Source: Magicicada septendecula
Lineage: Eukaryota > Arthropoda > Insecta > Hemiptera > Cicadidae
DNA: 64,000 nt
Direction: 5' to 3'
Assembly: GCA_034769895.1 (NCBI GenBank)
Contig: CM068370.1
Coordinates: forward strand, 47,544,344 to 47,608,343
Below are positions 38,793-49,570 of this stretch, in pieces (position 1 is the stretch's first letter; every line of letters starts with the position of its first letter). The notes beneath the pieces are model-generated. The model was not told the DNA's origin, did no database searches, and was given only the letters and a program-made list of their open reading frames with translations. Both the position numbers and the translations under genes were made by a program.

Positions 38793-39070
38793 ATACCCCC
38801 CCCCAATGAGAGGATTTATGCCGAAGCATAAAAGGTCTCATTGACACTCATACTTTCTCAAGGGATCAGCCAAAATATGTCGCCACAACCCCCTTACGTT
38901 TTATTAAAAATTGTGGTTAACTTACCCCTGGTCCAGTGACTGTGACCGTACCTGAATGACCTTACTGGACTTCTCTTTCGAGATCCCAACACCGCGAGGC
39001 CAGACAGGCACTTGACGCTCCTGCTCTGACACGCAGGCCAGCACAGGACCGCTGCCACAGCATCACCAGA
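38793..39070 (-). other. Element C polypurine tract, hairpin and block II
   Basis: On the minus strand, a G-run of about 11 lies between the LTR and a 40-nt hairpin (38804-38843): outer stem CAATGAGA/TCTCATTG, CC/CC internal loop, inner stem TTTTATGC/GCATAAAT, TTCG loop. Block II follows with CTGGTCCAGTGA and CGAGATCCCAACACC. Confidence 0.8.
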
Positions 39071-40550
39071 CACTGAAACATGAAACCAAAAAATATCAAA
39101 TAGTGGCCTGGTATAATAACATATCCCTGACTGACCTGGTTCCCCTTAGCTGTGTTGGCTTGCATTAAGAAGTACTGAGTTTTTTTTTTTTAGACCTACA
39201 TATGGATGAATACTTAGTCTAAGTATAATACCTTATAAGAATTAGATACCAACATCCTGAATAACCTTTTTTCTTTAACTCTTACCCCAAAATTCAAAAT
39301 GATCGCTCTGATTCCCATCAAAATTTAAATAAACATTTCCATTACAACGTATAAATACCTTCCATTATAAATATTCCATTCACATTTCAAAATTAACAAA
39401 CTCCTTATATAGAGTAAACACATTAAATCAACTACATTAGAACAAATTACTTACTTAACAATCATTAAGCATCTTCATATTACGTCTTAATACATCAAAA
39501 TGAAATACTCCTTGTCAGTACAACATCATTCATTTACATCAGAAAATCAATTACATACTCTACATTATTGATGTAACTCATTTTAATATTTAATATTTCG
39601 TTACTAACAACCTAGTAACCACCTTCTCCATCATCACATAATTTATTATAATTCGCTAAATTATGAATTTATTTTAAATTCCTCCTTCCACACACACTAT
39701 TACCCCCCTGGACTGTAGCGTCCAGTTGCCTCCACAAGGACTGAAGCGGAAGGGGTGAACACTTTTTTCTTTTCTTTCTCCCCCATCCTTGCTTTAGCGT
39801 TATACAAAATTCGGTATTACTGATATTCCGGATACCAGTAATCCTACTATATTAATATTCACACTCCCTTAATCGGTCTATCACCCATACTTAGGTATAT
39901 AGCCGTGTTCCAAAGTTCTATAATCTTAGAGTCCCCTGATCTAAACCCCCCCAGTTGTATTTCTAAGTTCACCAATTTAGAATATTAAGCCAAATCCACG
40001 GTCAGGGTTCGGTGAAGCCGTGACCGCCCGAAAATGGGGAATCGCATTTACCATATATCTTATATACAATATATGTTTATGATTCCTACACACTAACATA
40101 ATACAACATAATAAAACATAGTAAACACTCACAATGAACATAAACCTCATTACATTAAAATAAACATCTCAGTTGCATCTGAATAAAATTTCCAAACATT
40201 CCAAAACTTTAATTTCAATTGAACCTGTTAATACTCAACCTTTAATTTACCACTTCTTATACCATTAGATTCTCCAAAAATTCCAATTTATTATCAACAT
40301 TCATCTTATACAATATTTCATTTATTATCTCCCTTCAAATTAATTCAATTATTTTATCAAACACATTACTTTAACAAAATTCACAAAGTTGAGTATACTT
40401 TACCTTGTTACATTCTTACATTTAATATCAACACAAAAGTATATACAATCCAAATTATTATATGTTATCGTTTACCACAAATCATTTCATAAGACAGTTC
40501 ATTTCAAAACCACTACTTCACATAGTTAAACGTTCATAAACATTAATTGT
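39071..40550 (-). other. Element C non-coding internal region with module I
   Basis: Module I at about 39690-40050 keeps CTGGACTGTAGCG, CAGTTGCCTCCACAAG, the ATAGCCG...TTCCAAAGTTC segment and CGGTCAGGGTTCGG in the order seen in A. The flanking spacers are AT-rich and align in part with element A. No coding potential. Confidence 0.6.
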
Positions 40551-41244
40551 TTACCCCCCATCATCGTATAATAACCTGGTCTTACGTCTACACAATTCAT
40601 TTTTTATTAAATTCATTATATTATTTCTATCAATATAATGACTATTTATATTCTCATATTCTTCCACAATATCAACAGGATTATTCCATATTATTACATC
40701 ATATAATTTGTCACCACCGAGTATAGTCAAGTCATCCTTAGTATAATTTGTCACAATTGGGTCAATTATAATTTCATCGTTATTATCACCTGCTGCTATA
40801 CCAGATTCATCACAAGGTAAGTAATCAATATCATCAACCTTATCATCATTTGCTGCACTAACTATTTCGCAAGGTAAGTACTCAATATTATTAACTCTCT
40901 CAATATCTAACCTTTCTACTAATTCTTTATACCTTCTACCAATCTCAAATAACTCTATCTTCCTATCAACATACCTTTCATCATAACACCCTTTCATACT
41001 TTTTCTATCGTTCCATACAGAGGGCACTAAATCATAAAAACACCTACTAAAAATTAAAGGACTACCTGAAAACACATTGTGTTCCTCTAAGGGACTCTTG
41101 TCCTTCAAAAAACATTTGTAAACATCTTGGTTTACAATGAACCTGGGGAAAATCTACACTCTGCCTCATATTCACAAAATAATTCTCTTCATATTCTCTC
41201 TCTAACTTATAAACACTGATTTCTACTCTCTCACTCTCTCTCAC
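40551..41244 (-). pseudogene. Element C gag-like protein, C-terminal domain only
   Basis: Two minus-strand frames, 41244-41062 and 41108-40551. The first covers VYKLEREYEEN to HCKPRC, the second PLEEHNVF, LVPSVWND, GRRYKELVERLDIERVNN and the C-terminal YDDGG. They are separated by a one-base gain in a T-run (six T) at about 41107-41112. The coiled-coil N-terminus is removed by the deletion that also took the primer site. Confidence 0.7.
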
Positions 41245-41411
41245 TGTTCCTATATTATCATCATTTACTGTTTGTTTATTTTATTTATCACTGGTTAATA
41301 CCTTATTTATACTTTTTGAAAAGTCCAAAACTGGTTGAAATCTCACATTGTTCAATTTACGTCTTATGCTGTTTATGCAGGCGAAAACGGTACTCAGCTG
41401 GCGGTGAGCGA

Positions 41412-41775
41412 AACTGCCCACGTCCGCTTTGTTTATTGTTAATTGCCGACTGGCGTTCAGTGCTACAAATTTCCGTTTGGTTCTTCTCTAAACTGGTTCA
41501 CCCCGCTCCCCGCTATTCGTCTCGTCCTCAGTACTGTAGTGTTCCACTGAGTTCAGTATCACCTTTTTAACTCGTAATTAACTGTTTCTTGTCAACAACA
41601 TACTAACGGAGTTAATCACTGGCTATAAATAGATTTTTGTTATTTGCTGCATAACCATATATAGTCATGAAAATATTTACTGGCTATCGTCTCACCTCAA
41701 AGGGGCCTCATCTTCACATGTTATAAAATTTATAAAATTACACAATAATATTTAGGTAAATTTAGACCCATTACA
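41412..41775 (-). repeat. Element C 5' LTR, truncated
   Basis: Matches 38430-38792 closely. The inner end is missing, replaced at 41245-41411 by unrelated sequence. Confidence 0.8.
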
Positions 41776-42233
41776 GGTTGTGTCAGCTAAGAGCTGTTCA
41801 TTGTGCAACAAATTTCATCCTTTGTTACGAAAGGATTAATTTATTAATTAATTTATTACATTAGTAATAACGAAATAATTACTAATGTATATAGAAAGGA
41901 AATAAATAATAATACAACAATACACAAGAATTCATCACATCCTTGGATACACAAGATAAATACATGTAATAATATGATTAATAGAGCATACAAATACATA
42001 AATAACGAAGAGAAATTATATCAAGAACTGAACATCATAAAAGAAATAGCAATAGAAAATGGATATGACAGTAAATTTATAAACAAATTAAATAAAAAGT
42101 ACAAGGAAAAACAATATTAAACAACAGAACAACATTAAGCAGTATAAATACAGGCAGAAAAGTAGAAAATATAACATACCTAACTTACAAATACACATAT
42201 CGAGATCTCCAATACATTATAAAGAATACAAAA

Positions 42234-42602
42234 TTGGATAAACATAAATATAAATATGCATACAAACCAAATAAAAGTATATACAAAATAATAATAAATA
42301 GAAAAGACGATGATATATACAAATTAAGTGGAATATACAAAATAAAATGTAATGATTGTGACTACATATACATCGGTAGAACATATAGAAATTTCAAACA
42401 GAGATTTATGGAACATATCAGAGCCTTTAATAATAATAAAATGGGAATCTCTAATATAGCAGATCACCTTATTAATATGAATCATAGTATAACAGATATA
42501 AACAACAATATGGAAATAGTAGAAGTAAATAATAATAAAAATGACATTATACAGTTAGAAAAATTATATATATATACCTACATAAAAAATATAACAAATT
42601 GA
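42234..42602 (+). pseudogene. Penelope-like GIY-YIG endonuclease domain
   Basis: The 122-residue frame holds LSGIYKIKCNDCDYIYIGRT (GIY and YIG motifs with CxxC in between), then KQRFMEHIRAF (the catalytic Arg region) and IADHLINMNHSI (conserved His). This order and the zinc-type CxxC are typical of the C-terminal endonuclease of Penelope-like elements, which nicks the target. The upstream RT frame is cut and interrupted by stops, so this copy is dead even though the domain itself is open. Confidence 0.85.
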
Positions 42603-42835
42603 TGAATCAGCAGACTATATTCGAAAATGATCAACTATTTCAATATATGACTTGCTTGGTTTCACCAAATAATGATGGCAGTGGAAGATTCAATATGAAG
42701 TGAAGTGAAATATAATGAACACAAATAACAACATTTTATAGTGTAAACTGATGATGAAATTATAATAATTTCAAAAAGGCCTTATTTATAAAAATGAAAA
42801 AAAAAATTGAAACTTTACTGATTTTGGTGGATGTA

Positions 42836-44146
42836 CAGGGTCCACCAGTGAAGCGGGAAATTTTGAAAGTCCAATAGTTCATTTTCTGCTCACGAGAGGG
42901 CATGGAGGTTTTCGATTGTTGTTTTACATTTAATGCCATTTGTTAAACATGGAGCAGTGGTCCGGTGCACAGCGTGCTTTCTGCGCAAAATCGTTTTATA
43001 AGAATGGTGACTGTGTGACTTCTGTACAACAATTGTTTCATAACCATTTCAATATTCCACGACATGGAAGAGTGCCGTCCGCTCATGCAATTATGTCATG
43101 GGTGAAAAAGTTTGAAGAAACTGGTTCCACATTAAACTTAAAGCATAGAGGAGCAACAAGGTCTGTAAGAACAGAGGAAAACATTGAAAGAGTTCGAGTA
43201 GCATTGACGCGTAGTCCACAACGTTCTGCAATGAAACATGCATCCGCACTAAACATTAGTGACACAGCGTTAACGACGAATTTTGCATAAAGACCTATCT
43301 TTTCATCCTCACAAAATTCAAGTAATCCAGGAGTTGAAAGATGATATGCTGGCTCGCAGGATTTTCAGCGAAGAAATATTGCGACGTGTAAATAATGATG
43401 AAAACTTTATTCACCACATGTTTATGTCAGATGAAGCACATTTTCATTTGAATGGATATGTAAACAAACAAAATAGTCGATATTGGAATGATGAAAACCC
43501 AGGTGAGTTGCATGAAAAGCCATTACATAGTCCTAAAGTTACGGTGTGGTGTGCAGTTTCATCATCTGGAATTATTGGGCCATATTTTTTCCAAGACGAT
43601 AGAGGAAACACCACAACTGTCAATGCAGACCGCTACACACACATGGTCAGAACATTTTTGATCCAACAGCTCCCTAGGTGTCCGGAAATTAATTTTTTCT
43701 AGCAGGATGGTGCCACAAGTCATACTGCTCGTGTGTCCATGGCTGCTTTAAGAGAAATCTTCCCGGACGGACTCATATCCAGATATGGCGACATCTCGTG
43801 GCCTACAAGATCCCCAGATTTGTCCGCATGCGACTTTTTTCTTTGGGGATTTCTGAAGACAGGGTGTACATTGATAGACTGCACACCATACCAGAATTAA
43901 AAACGAATATCAGACAAGAAATTGCACGGATTCAACCTGACCTGCTTCGTCGAGTGATGGAAAATTTTCGGTCAAGATTAGAAGAATGTTTACACAGAAA
44001 TGGCTCTCACTTGAGCGGCGTTATTTTTAAAAAGTAAAATAATGGCATACTTTACTCAACTCAAATCTGTAAAAAAAATTCTGATAATAAATGTTTCATG
44101 AAAAAATTGGGTACTTTTAATTTTCCCGCTTCACTGGCGGACCCTA
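42836..44146 (+). mobile_element. Mariner-type element (D,D41D spacing), inactive
   Basis: Inverted ends AGGGTCCACCAGTGAAGCGG and the complement of CCGCTTCACTGGCGGACCCT, about 27 bp, flanked by TA. It lies in the Penelope-like element. The 1.3 kb length is that of a full mariner with one transposase gene (42940-44037). Confidence 0.88.
42940..44037 (+). pseudogene. Mariner-type transposase, frameshifts and a stop
   Basis: The start at 42940 or ATG 42949 precedes an N-terminal helix-turn-helix beginning WSGAQRAFCAKSFYKNGD. 43283-43702 carries the first catalytic Asp in FMSDEAHFHLNGYV. A TAG at 43700 precedes QDGATSHTA (second Asp), and SPDLSACDFFLWG holds the third. I count 41 residues between the second and third Asp, so D,D41D, not the D,D34D of classical mariners. 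The C-terminus is at 43798-44037 in another frame. Frameshifts near 43276 and 43858 and the TAG inactivate it. It would catalyse cut-and-paste at TA. Confidence 0.85.
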
Positions 44147-44208
44147 TATATAATAATATTATAAACAAATCAGTGGCATAATGTTCAGCAAAATTTCATC
44201 CTATTTAC

Positions 44209-44640
44209 CTTTGTGGCAAATTCATGTCTCTTTCTATTGCTGACAGGGAATGTGAAGTACAAAAGTTAGGATTGTGTTTTAATTGCCTTTCATCCAGTGG
44301 TCATAAAACTTCCAACTGTACTGCAGGTTCATGCAAACTCTGCGGTAAACGTCACAATACTCTTCTGCATTATCCTCAGAAGCTGAGTGACAATCGTGTT
44401 TTAACTCGTGTTGAATTCAACCCGTCAGGTTATAAGGATGAAGGTGATCGTCAGAAAACATCTGTCATGTCCACTGCACGTACCTCCTACAAAAGAGCTG
44501 TTTCATCCATTTTGTTGTCTACAGCCGTAGTAACTATTCAGGACAATCGAGGAGGTCCACAGTTGTGTAGTGTTGTTAGATTCAGGCTCTCAGTAGAATT
44601 TCATTACAAATAAGACAGTAAAGAAATTAGGCTTACACAC
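44209..44640 (+). pseudogene. BEL/Pao zinc-finger region and protease start
   Basis: The frame at 44224-44613 has LGLCFNCLSSSGHKTSNC followed by CKLCGKRHNTLLHY, the paired zinc-knuckle arrangement typical of BEL/Pao Gag. The preceding CSLCNKFHPLL part lies at 41790-41828 before the Penelope-like insertion. At about 44579 another frame reads LDSGSQ, the aspartic protease active site, followed by a stop. Confidence 0.82.
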
Positions 44641-46310
44641 AAGGACCATTCCTAGTGAAGTGAGTGGAATAGGGCAGTCTATAACAAACCTGACCAGAAT
44701 TGTTCAGTGTATTATCAAATCTAGATTTAATTCATTCTTGACTGCCATTGATTGCCTAGTCTTAAGTTCTATCACTCAACAATTACCTACAATATCCTTT
44801 GACAGATCTAGCCTAGACATTCGTCCAAACCTTCAGTTGGCTGATCCTCAGTTCAGTCAATCTGGTGACATCGACCTATTGATAGGAGCAGAATTATTCT
44901 TTGATTTACTATGTGAAGGCAGATTTAAAATTTGTGATTCTACACCCACCTTACAAAACACAGTATTTGGCTGGATTATTTCTGACAAGATAAAGGTGAA
45001 TGAGAAGGCGAATTCAACTTCTGTATGTCATTTGTCAACACATCATGATATCAACAAAATCATGCAACGATTCTGGGATCTCGAAGATCACAATGGCAAG
45101 AAACAATATACTGGAAATGATAAATATTGTGAAGATTTATTCATGCAAACAATGACCAGAGATGAACATGGAAGATATTGTGTTCAACTACCATTAAAGG
45201 GAGAAGTCAGTGAATTGGGTGAATCTAAGGACATTAGCATTACGAAGATTTTTATTGGTGGAGAAACAGTTGTTAAATAATCCAGACTTACAGCGACAGT
45301 ATGTACATTTCATGAGAGAATACGAAGAGTTAGGTCACATGAGGGAAATAACATCAACTAAGGCTGAACAGTCAAAAGCATACTATATTCCTCATCATGG
45401 GGTATTAAGCAAAAACTCAACAACAACCAAATTGAGAGTAGCGTTTGACGCCTCATCAAAAACAGATTCGGGTGTTTCTCTAAACGGCATATCAGTTGTG
45501 GGAACAAAGGTGCACTCAGATTTAATCAGCATTCTTATCAGATTCAGAACACATACATTTGTAATGATAACTGATACTGAAAAAATGTATCGTCAGATTA
45601 ACATACACCCAACACAACAAAATCTTCAATTAATATTGTGGAGAGACACCCCTGATAATCCAGTTAAAACATACAAGTTGTCAACAGTAACATATGGGAC
45701 CGAATATATAACATATGCTCCATATTTGGCAACCACAACATTGAAGCAGCTTGCTCTCAATGAAAAACGCCATTTACTGGCAGCATCAAGGTCATCATGG
45801 AAGATGTAGATGACGTCCTCACAAGGGGTCAAAACAATTGAAGAAGGCATCCAATTACAACAGGACGTAACTGAGATAACGCGCCAAGGTGGATTTTACT
45901 TAAGAAAATGGGACGCAAATAATCCAGACATAATATCAAATGTACCACGAGACGACATCCTGCACGATTGCATTGAAATCGATGAAGAAACAACAGTGGA
46001 AACACTTGGCCTTATGTGGAACCCTAAACAAGACACTTTTCAATTTTCCATCAATAAAGGTAAAATGACTGATTGGCAACCAACTAAACGCACAATATTA
46101 TCTGCTATAGGAACGATTCTTGATCCTCTTGGACTTATAGGTCCGGTAATTTTACTAGCTAAATTGATCATGCAACGGCTGTGGTCATATCAAATTGGGT
46201 GGGATGACGCAGTCTCTGATAAAATAAGTGGTAAGTGGAATCAGTTTCAAGAATCTTTACATCTACTAGCAGACATTCGTGTCCCTAGAGCCATTTTGAC
46301 CAACAGATGA
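44641..46310 (+). pseudogene. BEL/Pao protease and reverse transcriptase
   Basis: 44660-45280 covers protease and linker (LIGAELFFDLL, NTVFGWIISDK). 45210-45809 is RT with RVAFDASSKTDSGVSLNG and TDTEKMYRQINIHP, which supplies the first catalytic Asp. 45810-46310 is the connection region (VETLGLMWNPK, GTILDPLGLIGPVILLAKL). The YVDD catalytic box at about 45797-45815 is altered, reading EDVDDV, and the frame changes there. RT would copy element RNA, but this copy is inactive. Confidence 0.88.
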
Positions 46311-46319
46311 AACTCTCCA

Positions 46320-46925
46320 AAGATAGAAATTCATGGGTTTTCTGACGTATCAGAGTCGGCCTATGGTGCCTGCCTGTATCTAAAAACCATCGACACTCAG
46401 GGACACATTACGGTAAATTTAATTACGTTGAAATCACGTGTCGCGCCTCTGAAGAGAATATCTCTTCCCAGACTTGAGTTATGTGAAGCCTTATTGTTGT
46501 CAGAACTGTGTACATCAACATTAGATGCTCTACACCTCCAGATTAACTCTGTTACTTATTATACGGATTCAACTATTACTATAGCATGGATTCAGGCCCC
46601 CACAACACATTGGACTACGTTTGTGGCAAACCGAGTTTCTAAGATACAAGATAGCATAGATGTCAACTCATGGACGCATGTGAAGAGTAACGATAATCCT
46701 CCAGATTACCTGTCAAGAGGATTACTCCCATTAGAACTGCTACAAGCTGATAGGTATTGGAAAGGACCATCATTTCTATATTTGATCAAGATAAATTTAG
46801 AAGAACCTATCATACTTCCAGACTTTGACAATATACCAGAACGTCGACAGCGTGTTCATTCAACCGTTGCTACCACAGAAGGTATTAACTTAAACAATTT
46901 TTCTACCTTCACACGAGCTCAATGA
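46320..46925 (+). pseudogene. BEL/Pao RNase H domain
   Basis: A stop at 46308-46310 precedes HGFSDVSESAYGACLY (first acidic residue). 46428-46925 reads VAPLKRISLPRLELCEALLL, YYTDSTITIAWIQ and SNDNPPDYLSRG, the conserved RNase H series of Pao elements. It would degrade the RNA strand of the RNA/DNA hybrid. Confidence 0.85.
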
Positions 46926-47734
46926 GCGATCACATATTGTTTAAGATTCCTTCATAATTCAAGTGAAAAAACATCGCGTAAGTGGTCCTCTACTAGTAAG
47001 CGAACTTCAAGCAGCAGAACGTACTTTACTCTGACAGTGGTACAAATTTTGTGGGTGCTTACCGTGAACTTCAAAAACTTGTCGCACTGTGGAAAACTGA
47101 AGAATTTCAAAGAGATATAACTACAGCATTAACCTTGGATGAGATTACTTGGCATTTTCAACCTCCTAGAGCTCCACACTTTGGGGGTTTATGGGAGTCT
47201 TCAGTCAAGCTTGTGAAAACATATTTAAAACGAGTAGTAGGGAAAACTCTTCTCACTTATGTTCAGTTCATTACATTGTTGACCCAAGTAGAGGCTTGCA
47301 TAAACTCACGTCCTCTTGTTCCCTTATCCGATGAACCAAGTGATCTTGCTGCATTAACTCCTTCACATTTCCTTATCGGTGACGTTCTCACAAATTATCC
47401 TGAACCCTCCATCACAGACCTTCCTGCAAACAGACTGAATCAGTGGCAACAAATTCAACAAATCCAGCAACATTTTTGGTCTCGATGGTCGAGAGACTAC
47501 CTCAACACCCTGCAACAGAGACGAAAGTGGACAACCTCGTCGCCGAATCTCAGCCCTGGAGACTTGGTAATCATGAAGGAAGACAACATTCCCCCTCTTC
47601 AATGGAAATTGGCTCGTGTTATCGATATTCATCCGGGACAAGACAGCATCACTCGTGTGGTCTCTTTAAGAATGGCAAATGGGACAAAGAAGAGACCTAT
47701 CACAAAACTGCGCCTGTTACCAAAATCTGAATAA
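46926..47734 (+). pseudogene. BEL/Pao integrase, internally deleted
   Basis: About 46940-47025 in a second frame shows the start of the integrase (RFLHN, then SGPLLVSELQAAERTLL). Then the sequence jumps to SDSGTNFVGAYRELQ (47032-47076), the second catalytic Asp. The HHCC finger and first Asp, normally in between, are missing. 47051-47734 is open: PRAPHFGGLWESSVK (catalytic Glu), CINSRPL, LTPSHFLIG and the C-terminal domain (DLVIMKEDNIPPLQWKLARV). Integrase inserts the DNA copy; without the N-terminal part it cannot work. Confidence 0.88.
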
Positions 47735-47851
47735 GACTACTCTTAAAGCAATTTTTTAAATGGACACTAGTTATAAGATGTAATTGTTTTATATCCTATG
47801 TATTCATTTTGTGTAAAGTTGAAGGCTGTTCCTTCAAGGTGGGGGCATGGT

Positions 47852-47994
47852 TGAGTTTGTATTAATGTGTGTGAGTGGGTATGGGTGGTGAGTGGGGGTA
47901 CCCACTCGTGGCGTGTGAGTCAGTGTGGAATGAGACGTTGTGTGGTGTAGTGCAAAATACAGTCCACTTCAATCTTATTACGACTACAGTTTTT
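47852..47994 (+). repeat. BEL/Pao 3' LTR
   Basis: Pair of 31349-31501. The flanking sequence changes at 47995 to the satellite-bearing repeat. Confidence 0.8.
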
Positions 47995-48293
47995 ACTTCC
48001 ATGTTCCTTAAGGAAATGGAAGTATGGTGATGGCAAAAAAAATCGTGTTCGAGATTATTGCAGATTCTGATTGTACTACATTCAAAACATGAAAAAAAGT
48101 CGTTTTTCGAAAAGTGTCTGTGTGTCTATAGACTTTATATGAAAAAAAGTCGTTTTTCGAAAAGTGTCTGTGTGTCTATAGATTTTTTTCTATGGCAAAC
48201 GATAACAGCCGCAAATTCAAACAGAATCAAATAATTTTTTGCATACCGCCCTGATTTGTAGAGTACTCAAGACCTATTGTTTTTGGTGAAGAT
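47995..48293 (+). repeat. Start of satellite-bearing repeat, copy 1
   Basis: A 29-bp near-perfect palindrome at 47995-48023 is centred on TTCCTTAAGGAA with arms ACTTCCAT and ATGGAAGT. A 47-bp unit then occurs twice in tandem (48089-48182), and the first satellite unit starts at about 48185 (TTTTTCTATGGCAAACGATA). The same order occurs at 57689-57900. Element D cuts the satellite at 48293. Confidence 0.8.
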
Positions 48294-49015
48294 TGTAATG
48301 GGACAATTTTGAAGGATGTATGTTTTTTTTTATTCCATTTACTAACAACATTTGGAAATGATCTGTTTGGACACCCTTTACGGCCACCGAGACCACTAAC
48401 ACTTGTTTGGACACCCTGTATACAATCCTGTACCGGTCTGTGCCTAGCGCACAACGATAACACCGTTGGAATGTCACCCTATGCGCACATCCGTGTATCC
48501 TCCGTTGGGGAGAAGTAACAAAAACTTTGTAAATAACGCTCAACTACAATGGAATGTGGCGGTGAGTGTGCGCACGTGTGCCGCTATCTGTACTCTCGAC
48601 ACCAAAGTCGATCACCGGAACCAGCCATATAAGAGCCGCAGCCAATCACAGCGCGAGCAGGCGGAAATGTTTTTTTTGACCAACGGACCTGTAGCGTCAC
48701 TAGTCGACGAAATAACCCGTTCCCGGCCGGAACAAGGTCCGCAGTTCGCAAACCTTAAATTTTGTATTTTAACATATTCCGAAGTGTAACAGAAAGTTTG
48801 ATGAGAAACAGTTAAAGCCGACAGTTTAGACGAAGTTAGCGGAGTGAACGGCAAAAGTGAAAAATGTGACAAATAAACAGAACATTCATACACATGCGAG
48901 ATGCAGCACGTGGTCATCAGAAGGACGCGGTTAAGTAGCCGACTCAAATTTAAATTCAATTAATTTTCAAATTTATAAAAAAGGGGTTATAACTAAATTA
49001 TGGGGAATTTTACAG

Positions 49016-49073
<58 letters not shown>

Positions 49074-49503
49074 CATTACTGGGTCGCTTTATTAATCTTA
49101 ATACCATGGTTAAAATGTAAGTCTTTAGTTATAAGTATTACAACCATTTTTATTTCATGTATAAAAAGTATCAATGTTTTCCAAGAGAAAGGTTAAATAA
49201 CTGAGAATCCAAGTTTTTTGAATGAGTAACTAGTAAATCAAAATTGAATTATATTCTAATAATTATTATCGATGTAGTATAAAAGAAATTGATGAAGAGG
49301 GAATTAAAATTTAATAATTAATATTAAAATTTAAAAGTTAATAAAAAGTGTTAATTAGCCACATCAATGTGCGTTGTCATTTGCGTTCACCTATTATTCT
49401 CTGCCAAAGTACATCAGACGAAACCTTGGTAATGTGAACGAATCTTTAAAGGTAAGTAATACCAAATTTAATTTCCAATTATTAATTAACTCGTAACGTT
49501 ATA
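48294..49503 (+). repeat. Element D 5' LTR
   Basis: Reads TGTAATGGGACAATTTTG to CTCGTAACGTTATA. It contains CCATATAAGAGCCGCAGCCA (about 48626), a TATA-like promoter with a CCAAT box. A (GA)n run lies at 49019-49073. Open frames on both strands (for example 48612-48959) are repeated in the other LTR simply because the LTRs are copies. Confidence 0.93.
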
Positions 49504-49505
49504 AA

Positions 49506-49525
49506 TGGCGCCCGTTAACAGTGAC
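49506..49525 (+). promoter_or_regulatory. Element D primer binding site
   Basis: TGGCGCCCGTTAACAGTGAC, two bases after the LTR, matches the tRNA-Lys-type site TGGCGCCCGAACAGGGAC apart from a 2-base insertion and one change. Confidence 0.7.
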
Positions 49526-49570
49526 TTTGTAAATTAAATTAAATTAAATTAATTTACAAACTGATCGAAA

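Larger units (their letters stand above)
38193..41775 (-). mobile_element. LTR element C, gag-only family, 5' deletion
   Basis: The element is flanked by GGTT at 38189-38192 and 41776-41779. The left (3') LTR is 38193-38792. The right (5') LTR matches only from about 41412 to 41775, so its inner 240 bp, the primer site and the start of the protein gene are deleted. Conserved block II (38844-39070), module I (39690-40050) and the protein C-terminus remain, minus orientation. It sits in the BEL Gag region and could not be reverse transcribed as it stands, lacking a primer site. Confidence 0.88.
41829..44188 (+). mobile_element. Penelope-like element, 5'-truncated, holding a mariner
   Basis: Inserted in the BEL zinc-finger region. 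Flanks share a 20-bp imperfect duplication (41809-41828 and 44189-44208, CAAA(A)TTTCATCCT...TTAC). Plus-strand remnants: SSHPW and ELNIIKEIAIENGYDSKFIN at 41935-42115, typical of the connector between RT and endonuclease in Penelope-like elements, then the GIY-YIG gene at 42234-42602. The RT core is absent. Without the mariner (42836-44146) it is about 1.05 kb. Confidence 0.8.
31349..47994 (+). mobile_element. BEL/Pao retrotransposon carrying nested insertions
   Basis: Short LTRs (31349-31501 and 47852-47994) bracket Gag, zinc-finger, protease, RT, RNase H and integrase remnants on the plus strand, in BEL/Pao order. Three insertions break it: element B at 31960-37157, element C at 38193-41775 and a Penelope-like element at 41829-44188. 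Without them it would be about 5.5 kb. The two LTRs differ at about nine of 145 positions by eye, so it is not a recent copy. No target duplication could be recognised. A purine-rich tract (AAGGTGGGGGCATGG) precedes the 3' LTR. Confidence 0.9.
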
